A stretch of 8,233 nt of DNA from Alphaproteobacteria bacterium. GTDB taxonomy: Bacteria > Pseudomonadota > Alphaproteobacteria > Puniceispirillales > UBA1172. The notes under the pieces were generated by a model. The model made no database searches. It was not told the DNA's origin and saw only the letters and a list, made by a program, of their open reading frames with translations. Shown in pieces: positions 1 to 6,284 of the stretch. The position numbers and the translations under genes were made by a program. Every line of letters starts with the position of its first letter. The stretch's first letter is position 1. Location: positions 1 through 8,233 of the forward strand of contig JAGWAQ010000066.1 of the NCBI GenBank assembly GCA_021296375.1. The letters are read 5' to 3'.

Positions 1-160
1 CCCACCATGTGCCCATCACAAGAGCATGGGCATAACCAAGCAGGGCAATCAATCCAAGATGGCTGAGCATTTGGGCCCAGCCCATGGCATCCGAACGTTC
101 ATTCAGGTAACGCAGCTCTTTGGCGTCCAGAATTTTACGGCGTGAGAATACTTCTTCCAT
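1..160 (-). CDS. N-terminal fragment of a probable fatty-acid desaturase (runs off left edge)
   Basis: The minus strand encodes 53 residues starting MEEVFSRRKILDAKELRYL and continuing past position 1. The start is well supported: an AAAGGAG Shine-Dalgarno (complement of 168-174) lies 7 bases before the ATG at 160. A charged N-terminus (RRKILDAKELRYLNERSDAMG) is followed by a hydrophobic stretch from about residue 32 (LSHLGLIALLGYAHALVMG) that looks like a first membrane helix. From memory, an 'RSDA.G..Q...HLG' start is typical of alphaproteobacterial membrane fatty-acid desaturases. The diagnostic histidine boxes would lie downstream, outside the window, so the family call rests on N-terminal resemblance only. 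The gene is divergent from the quinone-reductase-like gene, with about 130 bases between the two starts. It could instead be another small-headed membrane enzyme. Confidence 0.6.
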   Translation of the reverse strand, partial: MEEVFSRRKILDAKELRYLNERSDAMGWAQMLSHLGLIALLGYAHALVMGTWW

Positions 161-290
161 CTTTAATCTCCTTTGCGCGGGATTAAGGTCGTATCGTCGG
201 TTTTCCTTCAACTATCTTTCCTGAAAGTTTTCGGTTGTGCAAGACCTGAGGCTGATGTTGAATCAAGTGACATTACCAACGGAGTTCCCC
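161..290. promoter_or_regulatory. Divergent intergenic region between the desaturase fragment and the quinone-reductase-like gene
   Basis: This 130-bp gap must hold the promoter for the leftward desaturase gene and probably the one for the rightward dehydrogenase pair. It contains the two ribosome binding sites (AAAGGAG for the left gene, CGGAG at 280-284 for the right gene). It also has a short dyad, CTTTC-CT-GAAAG, at 216-227. I could not pick out a convincing -35/-10 pair in either direction. Promoter presence is inferred from the gene arrangement, not from a motif. Confidence 0.4.
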
Positions 291-1280
291 ATGCGTGCCG
301 CGTCTTACACCGCCAAAGGTTCAGCCCGTGATGTGCTGACTGTTTCAGACCACCCTGTGCCCGAATGCGGCGCCAGCGATGTGTTGATCCGTTTGCATTA
401 CTCCGGCATCAACCCCTCTGATGTCAAAATGCGGGCGGGCCAGAGCCTTGGCGGCATGACCATGCCCTTCCCCCAGGTGATCCCCCATTCCGATGGCGCC
501 GGGGTGGTCGAACAGATCGGCGATGACGTCACCGGATTTGCCCCTGGCGACCGCGTCTATGTTTTCAATGGCGGGTTCAAGCGCGCCCATGGGACCGCGG
601 CGGAATATATCGCCATTGATCAATCCCAGGTCATTCCCTTGCCCGACAACACCAGTTTTCAACATGGCGCCTGCCTCGGTATTCCTGCCATGACGGCGGT
701 TCATGCCGTCACCCGCGCGCCGTCAATAGACGGCAAAACGGTATTGATCTCCTCTGGTGGCGGGGTGGTCGGGCGTTATTGCATTGAAGTGGCCCGCGCC
801 TTGGGTGCCGCCCGGATCATCACCACCGCATCGAGCGAGTTGAGCCAGTCCACCGCCCGCAATGCCGGGGCTGATGTCGTGCTGGATTACAACAGCCCTG
901 ATCTGGCCCGTGCTATTCTGGATCATTGCGATGGCGTCGATCACGCGGTGGAGGCGGAATTCGGGCTTAACGCCGACACCCTCGGGCAAGTCATGGCCAC
1001 CAACAGTTCCATCGCGGCCTATGGATCGGCCCTCAATAAAACGCCGCAAATCCCGTTTTACGATTTCATGTTCAAGAACATCACCATCCACACGCTGCTG
1101 GTCTATTTGCTGGATGCCGAGACCCGGGCGCAAGACGTCGCGATGATCCATGACCTGCTGACGCGTGACGCCATCAGCGCCAATATTGCCGATATCCTGC
1201 CCCTTGATGACGCCGCCATTGCCCATGAAAAAGTCGAAGCCGGCGGCAAGAGCGGATCCATCCTGCTCGATTTAACCTAA
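291..1280 (+). CDS. Zinc-independent medium-chain dehydrogenase, NADPH:quinone reductase-like
   Basis: This 329-residue protein has the quinone oxidoreductase (QOR) layout of the medium-chain dehydrogenase superfamily, whose members reduce quinones, enones or aldehydes with NADPH in the cytoplasm. An N-terminal GroES-like fold carries GINPSDVKMRAG (39-50) and PHSDGAGVVEQIG (65-77). A hinge GIPAMTA (130-136) leads to the Rossmann fold with the nucleotide loop GGGVVG (156-161). The catalytic-zinc ligands and the four-cysteine structural-zinc lobe of alcohol dehydrogenases are absent. The loop departs slightly from the usual AGAGAVG/GGVG pattern. I chose the ATG at 291 over an upstream in-frame GTG at 237 because CGGAG sits 6 bases before it and MRAASYTAKG matches the usual family start. 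The stop is 22 bases before the next gene, so the two form a likely operon. The physiological substrate is unknown. Confidence 0.85.
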   Translation: MRAASYTAKGSARDVLTVSDHPVPECGASDVLIRLHYSGINPSDVKMRAGQSLGGMTMPFPQVIPHSDGAGVVEQIGDDVTGFAPGDRVYVFNGGFKRAHGTAAEYIAIDQSQVIPLPDNTSFQHGACLGIPAMTAVHAVTRAPSIDGKTVLISSGGGVVGRYCIEVARALGAARIITTASSELSQSTARNAGADVVLDYNSPDLARAILDHCDGVDHAVEAEFGLNADTLGQVMATNSSIAAYGSALNKTPQIPFYDFMFKNITIHTLLVYLLDAETRAQDVAMIHDLLTRDAISANIADILPLDDAAIAHEKVEAGGKSGSILLDLT

Positions 1281-1302
1281 CCCCTGTTGAGGAGTTCTTT
1301 TC

Positions 1303-2067
1303 ATGACACAGCATGTTTTCATTACCGCTGGCGGCTCAGGGCTGGGGCTGGCCATGGCAAAAGCTTTTCTGGACAATGGCGCCAAGGTCGCCGTCACCGA
1401 CGCTGACCCCGCCATGCTGGAGCGCGCCAGGGCCGACGCCCCGGGGTTGGTGGGGTTCACCGCTGATGCCAGCAACGAAGACGAGATGGCCGACGTGTTC
1501 AGCCAATTGCGCAGCCGCTGGACCGATCTTGATGTGGTGATGGCCAATGCCGGCACCGCTGGCCCTACCGCCGCTATTGAGGACGTCACCCTGACGGAGT
1601 GGAAATCCTGCCTTGCGGTCAATCTTGATGGCAGTTTTCTGACCGCCCGCCTCGCCGCGCCATGGATGAAAGATCAGCAACGCGGCGTCATGACCTTGAC
1701 CTCCTCGACGGCGGGGCTGTTTGGCTATCCCTTCCGCTCACCCTATGCCGCCGCCAAATGGGGCATCATCGGGCTGATGAAAACCCTCGCCATGGAACTG
1801 GGGCCATTCGGCATCCGCGTCAACGCCATTTGCCCCGGCGCCGTTGAAGGTGATCGCATGGACAGGGTGATCGCTAAAGAGGCCGAAGCCCGCGGTATTT
1901 CTGAAGCTGATCTGCGCCAGGGCTACGGCGATTGCGTTTCCCTGCGGCGGTTCGTGACGGCTGAAGATATTGCCAATACCGCGCTCTTCCTCGCCTCCCC
2001 CATGGCCAAAAATGTCTCCGGCATGGCGATGACGGTGGATGGCCATACCGAAAAAGTCACGCTCTGA
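1303..2067 (+). CDS. Classical short-chain dehydrogenase/reductase (FabG-like)
   Basis: This 254-residue cytoplasmic NAD(P)-dependent oxidoreductase belongs to the classical SDR family. The nucleotide-binding loop is TAGGSGLG (8-15), in which Ala replaces the first Gly of TGxxxGxG, a variant I have seen in related alphaproteobacterial SDRs. NAG is at 82-84. The catalytic tetrad is visible as Asn107, Ser135, Tyr148 and Lys152 (YAAAK), and PG at 178-179 follows. An acidic residue at the end of the second strand (Asp33, VTDAD) suggests a preference for NAD(H) over NADP(H). The start is supported by GGAG at 1291-1294, 8 bases before the ATG. It lies just downstream of the QOR-like gene, and the two probably act in one pathway, perhaps successive reduction or oxidation of a small carbonyl compound. 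No substrate can be named from sequence. Confidence 0.88.
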   Translation: MTQHVFITAGGSGLGLAMAKAFLDNGAKVAVTDADPAMLERARADAPGLVGFTADASNEDEMADVFSQLRSRWTDLDVVMANAGTAGPTAAIEDVTLTEWKSCLAVNLDGSFLTARLAAPWMKDQQRGVMTLTSSTAGLFGYPFRSPYAAAKWGIIGLMKTLAMELGPFGIRVNAICPGAVEGDRMDRVIAKEAEARGISEADLRQGYGDCVSLRRFVTAEDIANTALFLASPMAKNVSGMAMTVDGHTEKVTL

Positions 2068-2087
2068 CGATCTATTGCCCCCCCATT

Positions 2088-2147
2088 AGCAATAGCCCCG
2101 CAAGCAATACCCCCCCGAGCAATAACACCATTAGCAAAAGGCCCCCA
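2088..2147. repeat. 15-bp imperfect tandem repeat, four units, leading into the terminator
   Basis: Four contiguous 15-bp units start at 2088, 2103, 2118 and 2133: AGCAATAGCCCCGCA, AGCAATACCCCCCCG, AGCAATAACACCATT and AGCAAAAGGCCCCCA. All share AGCAA followed by a C-rich tail. A more degenerate stretch (2073-2087, TATTGCCCCCCCATT) may be an older unit. The fourth unit supplies most of the left arm of the terminator hairpin. The array begins 21 bases after the SDR stop and encodes nothing recognisable. Confidence 0.8.
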
Positions 2148-2161
2148 ATCGGGGGCCTTTT
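2136..2161. terminator. Bidirectional rho-independent terminator between convergent operons
   Basis: AAAAGGCCCCC (2136-2146) pairs perfectly with GGGGGCCTTTT (2151-2161) around an AATC loop, giving an 11-bp stem whose outer A/T pairs supply a short T tract on either strand. It sits between the SDR stop (2067) and the tauC stop (2193), which face each other, so it should end both transcripts. Confidence 0.9.
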
Positions 2162-2192
2162 ATATTCCGTTTTTATTGAGGCTTGGGCAGGA

Positions 2193-4124
2193 TCACCCCT
2201 TGCCCCGCCATGGGATGGTGATGCTGATGACCTTACGCATGATCAGGTCAAACATCAGCCCCAGCAGGCCCATGACAAGAATAGTCACCCAGATCAGCTC
2301 GTAATCGGAAACCGTCCGCGCGACGTTTTCAATAAAGCCAATCCCTGTTGTCCCTGCCAGCATTTCCGCGGCCACCAGAGTGCCCCAACAAACGCCAATA
2401 GCAATCCGGATCCCCGTCAGGATTTCCGGCAAGGCGTTCGGCAGAATGACATTGCGCAGAATCTGCTGGTTCGACGCCCCGAGGGAGTGCGAGGCGCGGA
2501 TTTTCGACAATTGCGTCCCCGACGCGCCGGTGCGGGCGGAGATCACCATAATCGCAAAGGCCACCATGAACAGCAGGAAGATTTTACCATCATCCTGAAT
2601 CCCGAAAATGGTCAGGATCAATGGCGCCCAGGCCAGAGGCGGCACCGGACGATAAAGCTCGATCATCGGGTCAAAGAACGATTTGAAGAACCGCGACACG
2701 CCCATATAGATGCCGAGCGGAACCCCGAGGCAAATGCCGAAGGCCATGGCGACGATCACCCGGAACAGGGAATCCCAGATATGGCCATCCAGCATCGGGA
2801 TCGAGCCGAGATAAACATCCCCCTGGGCAAAGGCCAGAACCTTGTCCTTGTAGGTGGGCATGAACGAACCGTCATCGCCGTGGGTGCCGTAAGAACCCGG
2901 CAGGGCATCCACCAGCATGTCAGGAATGATGAAATCCACCACATCGGCGATCGGCAGCCACTTCCACCAGAGCAAGGTGGTGCCTTTGTACCCGCCGCCG
3001 TTTTCAAGGTCAGGGTTGGCGAGCTTGCCAAATTTAGCCACAACATCAAAAGGCTTTGGCAGCCAGCGGCTGGAGCCTTGTTCGATGCAGAGGGTTTTCG
3101 ACTTCACGACGCCATGGCCGGGGAAGAACAACGCGTCAACAATGCCAAGGCTGCCTTGCGCGTCATCAATCTTGTCGTAGAGGGTTTCGATCGAGCTGTT
3201 GACGCCAGCCAGCGCTTCCGACGGGAAGATGATGCCATCATCAAGACGTTTGAAAATACGATCCAGCGCTTTGATGAAACGGCCACGTTCCGCCACGTCC
3301 GCTTCCGTCCAGCCGCTGCTGTCTTTTGCCGCGTCCTTCAGGTCAGCAAGAATAGCCTTGGTGGAGGCGATGGTTGTTTTCGCGTCATCAGGCAGGTTGC
3401 GCAGTTTCAGAAAAGCCGTGGTGATGTCTTTTGCCTGCACCGAAACTTCATCAAACATCATGCCGCGCGCGGTCATGGGGATGAGGGGAATTTCGGTATC
3501 AGTAACGCCCCAGCGCGGCTGATTGCGGCCTTCTTCGCTGACTTCAAGCCCGTCATAGCCTTGGTCAAGACGTTCGCCAATGGCTTCGATATCAGCCGTG
3601 ATCTGAGCCAGCGCCTGGCGGGTGTCCTCGCTTTGCTTGGACGGGTCCGACAGGATATTGATCAAACTGTTGGTCTGGGCCAGGGCAGTATCAATCTGGC
3701 GCAATTCAGACGCGCTGAACACCGCGCTCGGGATATTCTCTTCAAGAGTTTCCAGCTGCTGGGCATTGCGCACCACCAGAATGGTGGATTTGTAATAGCG
3801 CGAGCCGATGGGCAAGCGCGCCTTGATGGGGGAAATGGCTTCCTCGATCTTGGCGATCTGGCACATTTCATTGGCGGCGTTCGGGAAATACGCCCGCGCC
3901 ATGCCCCATGAAAAGAAGAACCACAGCAGCAGAATGGTGGACACCCCCGTGACCGCCCAGTACCAGCCGCCTTTGGTGCGTTCAGGGTCACCGAACACTT
4001 CATCGTTCTTGCGCAAAATGGAATAGTGAACGCCTTTATAGATAGAGGCGACGAAAGCGACCACCAGCAGCAGGATCAAAACCGCCGCGAAGTCAGCACG
4101 ATGTACAGATAGCCAATCAAACAC
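2193..4124 (-). CDS. tauC: Taurine-type ABC transporter permease with a large N-terminal extracytoplasmic insertion
   Basis: This is the inner-membrane channel subunit of the importer, 643 residues against about 275 for E. coli TauC. The C-terminal part (about 445-643) is an unmistakable TauC core: IELYRPVPPLAWAPLI (488-503), the ATPase-coupling EAA-type loop RASHSLGASNQQILRNVILP (543-562), PEILTGIRIAIGV (566-578), LVAAEM (583-588) and a PW near the end. Ahead of it lie two hydrophobic segments (about 11-29 and 54-75) separated by a basic loop with KGVHYSILRK and RTKGG. By the positive-inside rule the following region, about 80-385, should face the periplasm. That region is polar, rich in heptad-like helices (about 120-185, 225-268 and 275-325) and has Cys88 and Cys346 near its ends. 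I read it as an insertion in the first periplasmic loop of a TauC fold plus one extra N-terminal helix. The start is GTG at 4124, overlapping the ATPase stop by 8 bases, with GAGGAG 10 bases upstream, which implies translational coupling. Confidence 0.88.
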   Translation of the reverse strand: MFDWLSVHRADFAAVLILLLVVAFVASIYKGVHYSILRKNDEVFGDPERTKGGWYWAVTGVSTILLLWFFFSWGMARAYFPNAANEMCQIAKIEEAISPIKARLPIGSRYYKSTILVVRNAQQLETLEENIPSAVFSASELRQIDTALAQTNSLINILSDPSKQSEDTRQALAQITADIEAIGERLDQGYDGLEVSEEGRNQPRWGVTDTEIPLIPMTARGMMFDEVSVQAKDITTAFLKLRNLPDDAKTTIASTKAILADLKDAAKDSSGWTEADVAERGRFIKALDRIFKRLDDGIIFPSEALAGVNSSIETLYDKIDDAQGSLGIVDALFFPGHGVVKSKTLCIEQGSSRWLPKPFDVVAKFGKLANPDLENGGGYKGTTLLWWKWLPIADVVDFIIPDMLVDALPGSYGTHGDDGSFMPTYKDKVLAFAQGDVYLGSIPMLDGHIWDSLFRVIVAMAFGICLGVPLGIYMGVSRFFKSFFDPMIELYRPVPPLAWAPLILTIFGIQDDGKIFLLFMVAFAIMVISARTGASGTQLSKIRASHSLGASNQQILRNVILPNALPEILTGIRIAIGVCWGTLVAAEMLAGTTGIGFIENVARTVSDYELIWVTILVMGLLGLMFDLIMRKVISITIPWRGKG

Positions 4125-4914
4125 TGCCCATAATCTCCTCTTCCATATCCCAGATCATGGTCAGGATTTCCTCACGCACGGTGGAGAAATCCTCCTGCTG
4201 TTTAATATCACGCAACGACGTGGTCAGACCTTGTTCTGCAAATGGCAATTGGTATTCTTTATAGATGCGCCCCGGCCGTGGCGCCATGACGAACAGACGT
4301 TCACCCAGCAACAGGGCTTCTTCAACAGAGTGGGTGATGATGATGATGGTCTTGCCGGTCTCTTTCCACAATTCAAGGATAAGGGACTGCATTTTCTCGC
4401 GGGTCAGCGCATCGAGCGCGCCCAGCGGTTCATCCATCAGGATGAGGTCCGGGTTGTTCACCAGGCAACGTGCCAGCGCCACGCGCTGCTGCATGCCGCC
4501 GGAAAGCTGATAGGTGGGGGTGTTGCCAAAGCCGTTCAGCCCTACGATATTCAACCATTTTTCAACCAGTTTTTCGCTTTCCCTGGGGTCCATTTTTTTC
4601 ATCCGCAGACCGAAATCCACGTTCTTGGACACAGGCAGCCATTCAAACAGCGCCCCTTGCTGGAACACCATCCCGCGTTCAACGCCGGGGCTTTCAATTT
4701 TATTGCCCCCAAGCTCGAGATGCCCGGAGGTGGGGTTGATAAAACCTGCGATCATGTTGAGCAAGGTCGTCTTGCCGCAACCCGAGGGACCGAGAACAGA
4801 AAGAAGTTCACCTTTCTTCAACGAGAAATTGATGTCCTTCAACGCCTCGACCTTATCCCCTGTTTGGGGGTTGGTGAAGGTCATGCAGAGGTCTGTGCAA
4901 TTGAGATCAGCCAT
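4117..4914 (-). CDS. tauB: Taurine-type ABC transporter ATP-binding protein
   Basis: This 265-residue cytoplasmic ATPase powers the importer, in the nitrate/sulfonate/taurine (SsuB/TauB) branch of ABC ATPases. All catalytic motifs are intact: Walker A GPSGCGKT (42-49), Q-loop Gln85, signature LSGGMQQR (137-144), Walker B LILMDEP (157-163), D-loop GALD (165-168) and the switch His195 (ITHS). The PRPGRI motif (212-217) is also typical of this branch. The start is ATG at 4914; its Shine-Dalgarno is poor (only GGGA about 18 bases away). Translation may therefore be modest, in line with the hairpin between it and tauA. Its last codons overlap the start of the permease gene. Homologues in this branch also serve alkanesulfonates and nitrate, so the substrate name comes from the binding protein and permease. 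Confidence 0.92.
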   Translation of the reverse strand: MADLNCTDLCMTFTNPQTGDKVEALKDINFSLKKGELLSVLGPSGCGKTTLLNMIAGFINPTSGHLELGGNKIESPGVERGMVFQQGALFEWLPVSKNVDFGLRMKKMDPRESEKLVEKWLNIVGLNGFGNTPTYQLSGGMQQRVALARCLVNNPDLILMDEPLGALDALTREKMQSLILELWKETGKTIIIITHSVEEALLLGERLFVMAPRPGRIYKEYQLPFAEQGLTTSLRDIKQQEDFSTVREEILTMIWDMEEEIMGSV

Positions 4915-4960
4915 GATTACGTTTCATTAATCCCGTATTAATATTCATTAACCATTGTCA

Positions 4961-4997
4961 GAAAACAAGCAAGGCCCTCACCAGGAAGGGCCTTGCT
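4961..4997 (-). terminator. Intercistronic hairpin between tauA and tauB
   Basis: AGCAAGGCCCT (4968-4978) and AGGGCCTTGCT (4987-4997) form a perfect 11-bp stem with an 8-base loop. In the transcribed minus orientation it is followed by TTGTTTTC, a short and interrupted U tract. It starts 22 bases after the tauA stop. The stem is strong but the T run weak, so partial termination or 3'-end protection of tauA mRNA seems likelier than a full stop. No other promoter is obvious in the 53 bases left before tauB. Confidence 0.75.
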
Positions 4998-5019
4998 CCA
5001 GTTTTGATAAGGCTAAAGC

Positions 5020-6000
5020 CTATTCAAGGAATGAACCATCGATGGTTGCCGACAGAGCGCCCTTGTAGTTGGTGATGTTGGTCTTGGTGAAGACCGCACC
5101 GAGGGACTCAGCCGCGGAAGCCGCGATGCCGTTGTCACCGAAGTAACCGGAAACCTGCTCATCAACAGTTGGGAAGACGAAGCCGGCCATCTGGTTCTTG
5201 GTGGTGGCGAAATCCATACCCGCGTCAGCAGCAACCTTACGGATCTGGGCGTCAGAAGCGGTCCAGTTTGAGTTGGCTTCAGAAGTCACGTCCAGGAAGG
5301 TCCGCAGCAGGTCCGGCTTTTCAGTGGCGAATTTTTCGGTAACGGAGATCACGTCCAAAGAGCCGATGTTGGCGTCCATCTTTTCCTGTGAGCTCATGAT
5401 CGGGGTCCCGACTTCACCGGCAGCTTTGGCGGATGCACCACCGAAGATGCAGGCCATGGCAACAGAACCGTCAGCCAGTGAAACCGCGCCGTCGGCAGGA
5501 GCCTGGTCAACGATGGTCATGGTTGAGATGTCAACGTTAAGGGCCGCCATCTGCTTGCGGAAAGAGAAGTCCGCCATGGTGTTCAGGGGAACAGCAACGG
5601 TCTTGCCTTCAAGCTCGGAAGCGTTGGATGAGTTGATGCCGAGGCCGTTGTTAACGAAACAGTCATTGGCTTCATAAACAACCGCGATGCCAACCATCTT
5701 GAGCGGAGCGCCCTGCTGGACAGCTGTCACGAATGGCGCCAGGCCCTGTGAGTAGGCGATGTCAATGTCGCCAGCCAGCATGGCTTCGGTCATGGCAACA
5801 CCAGTGGAGAAATCCGTCCAGTTGACGTCTACGCCCATGGCGTCGTCATAGGCTTTGTCGACTTTGGCGATCTGGTTTGGGGTAGCCCATTCCAGGAAGA
5901 AAGCGACGTTGACGGAATCCGCAGCTGATGCCACGCCAGCTGAAGTCATGGCAACCGCGCCAACAACACCAGCAAGAGTGTTTTTAAAAGTTTTGTTCAT
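5020..6000 (-). CDS. tauA: Taurine-type ABC transporter periplasmic substrate-binding protein
   Basis: This 326-residue exported binding protein captures the substrate for the permease. A Sec signal peptide is clear: a basic start (MNKTFK), a hydrophobic core and an ASA cleavage site at 24-26, so the mature protein begins near Ala27. The mature part follows the TauA/SsuA fold: VNVAFFLEWATPNQIAK (30-46), AMLAGDIDIAYSQG (73-86), the EGKTVAVPLNTMADFSF block (131-147) and the ADGSVAMACIFGGAS segment (176-190). The last differs from E. coli TauA, which as I recall has a Trp-Ala-Pro there. Closely similar sequences are annotated as taurine-binding proteins in Roseobacter-type bacteria, as I remember them. 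Cys114 and Cys184 are the only cysteines and could form a disulfide. GGGAGA lies 8 bases before the ATG. It is the first gene of the importer operon and is separated from tauB by a hairpin. Its substrate could be taurine, hypotaurine or another small sulfonate or amino acid. Confidence 0.87.
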   Translation of the reverse strand: MNKTFKNTLAGVVGAVAMTSAGVASAADSVNVAFFLEWATPNQIAKVDKAYDDAMGVDVNWTDFSTGVAMTEAMLAGDIDIAYSQGLAPFVTAVQQGAPLKMVGIAVVYEANDCFVNNGLGINSSNASELEGKTVAVPLNTMADFSFRKQMAALNVDISTMTIVDQAPADGAVSLADGSVAMACIFGGASAKAAGEVGTPIMSSQEKMDANIGSLDVISVTEKFATEKPDLLRTFLDVTSEANSNWTASDAQIRKVAADAGMDFATTKNQMAGFVFPTVDEQVSGYFGDNGIAASAAESLGAVFTKTNITNYKGALSATIDGSFLE

Positions 6001-6194
6001 TGTGGTCTCTCCCTAACAATTTATGAACTTGCGTTCACAATTCAGCACCTTGTGGTCGTGGCGCTATATCGTGGCCACAAAAAGGTTACATTCCCTTTCA
6101 CTTTACACAACTGGCACCGATCAGCAACACATTAATTGCAAAACCCTTGCAAGAATAATATTAGTTTTTTGTAAATAAAATCAGGATTTTAATC
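6001..6194 (-). promoter_or_regulatory. tauA: Upstream region of tauA with likely promoter and repeated motifs
   Basis: The aminotransferase transcript ends at a strong terminator just upstream, so tauA needs its own promoter here. The best guess is TTGCTG (complement of 6122-6127) and TAAAGT (complement of 6100-6105), 16 bases apart. Both are weak matches, as for an activated promoter. Between this and the start codon are two GCCACGA copies (complement of 6056-6062 and 6069-6075). An inverted pair TTGTGG/CCACAA lies at 6050-6055 and 6075-6080, and a dyad TGAAC-N4-GTTCA at 6024-6037. The promoter call is inference; the repeats are seen directly. Confidence 0.4.
6136..6152. promoter_or_regulatory. 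Candidate operator: paired TTGCAA palindromes upstream of tauA
   Basis: Two copies of the 6-bp palindrome TTGCAA (6136-6141 and 6147-6152) lie exactly 11 bp apart, about one helical turn, so both face the same side of the DNA. They sit just upstream of the proposed tauA -35, a typical activator position. No regulator can be assigned, and chance occurrence in an AT-rich stretch is possible. Confidence 0.3.
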
Positions 6195-6224
6195 AAAAAA
6201 GGCCAGCTTTTGAAAGCTGGCCTT
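6195..6224 (-). terminator. Rho-independent terminator after the aminotransferase gene
   Basis: AAGGCCAGCTTT (6199-6210) is complementary to AAAGCTGGCCTT (6213-6224), giving about 10 usable base pairs around a small loop. In the minus orientation it is followed by a run of six T (complement of 6195-6200). It lies about 60 bases after the aminotransferase stop and separates that gene's transcript from tauABC. Confidence 0.9.
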
Positions 6225-6237
6225 AGTGATTGTATTG

Positions 6238-6282
6238 AATTCCGGTACGTATGTTTCCAGTACGCGGGTTTCCAGCACGCGG
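6238..6282. repeat. 15-bp tandem repeat just after the aminotransferase stop
   Basis: GTTTCCAGTACGCGG (6253-6267) is followed directly by GTTTCCAGCACGCGG (6268-6282), 14 of 15 bases identical. The preceding 15 bases (6238-6252, AATTCCGGTACGTAT) match the unit at 9 of 15 positions and look like a decayed third copy. The array starts 2 bases beyond the stop codon of the aminotransferase gene and ends before its terminator. Confidence 0.85.
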
Positions 6283-6284
6283 CT

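Noticed and set aside
237..290. Start of the quinone-reductase-like gene at the GTG at 237
   Set aside because: The ATG at 291 has CGGAG 6 bases upstream and begins with the typical MRAASYTAKG; the extra 18 residues look like untranslated sequence.
2073..2147. CRISPR array or phage attachment site in the repeat region after the SDR gene
   Set aside because: The units are 15 bp, contiguous and without spacers, and no cas, integrase or tRNA gene is nearby.
2487..3911. Long open frame (474 codons) on the plus strand opposite the permease gene
   Set aside because: It lies wholly antisense to a gene with clear family motifs, has no recognisable domain, and is rich in His, Arg and Gly as expected from the complement of GC-rich codons.
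4907..4927. Six-codon frame (MKRNHG) overlapping the tauB start, as a possible leader peptide
   Set aside because: It has no clear ribosome site and such short frames arise often by chance; nothing in its codons suggests attenuation.
4231..4941. 236-codon open frame on the plus strand opposite tauB
   Set aside because: It is antisense to an ATPase with every catalytic motif intact, and its own translation shows no domain.
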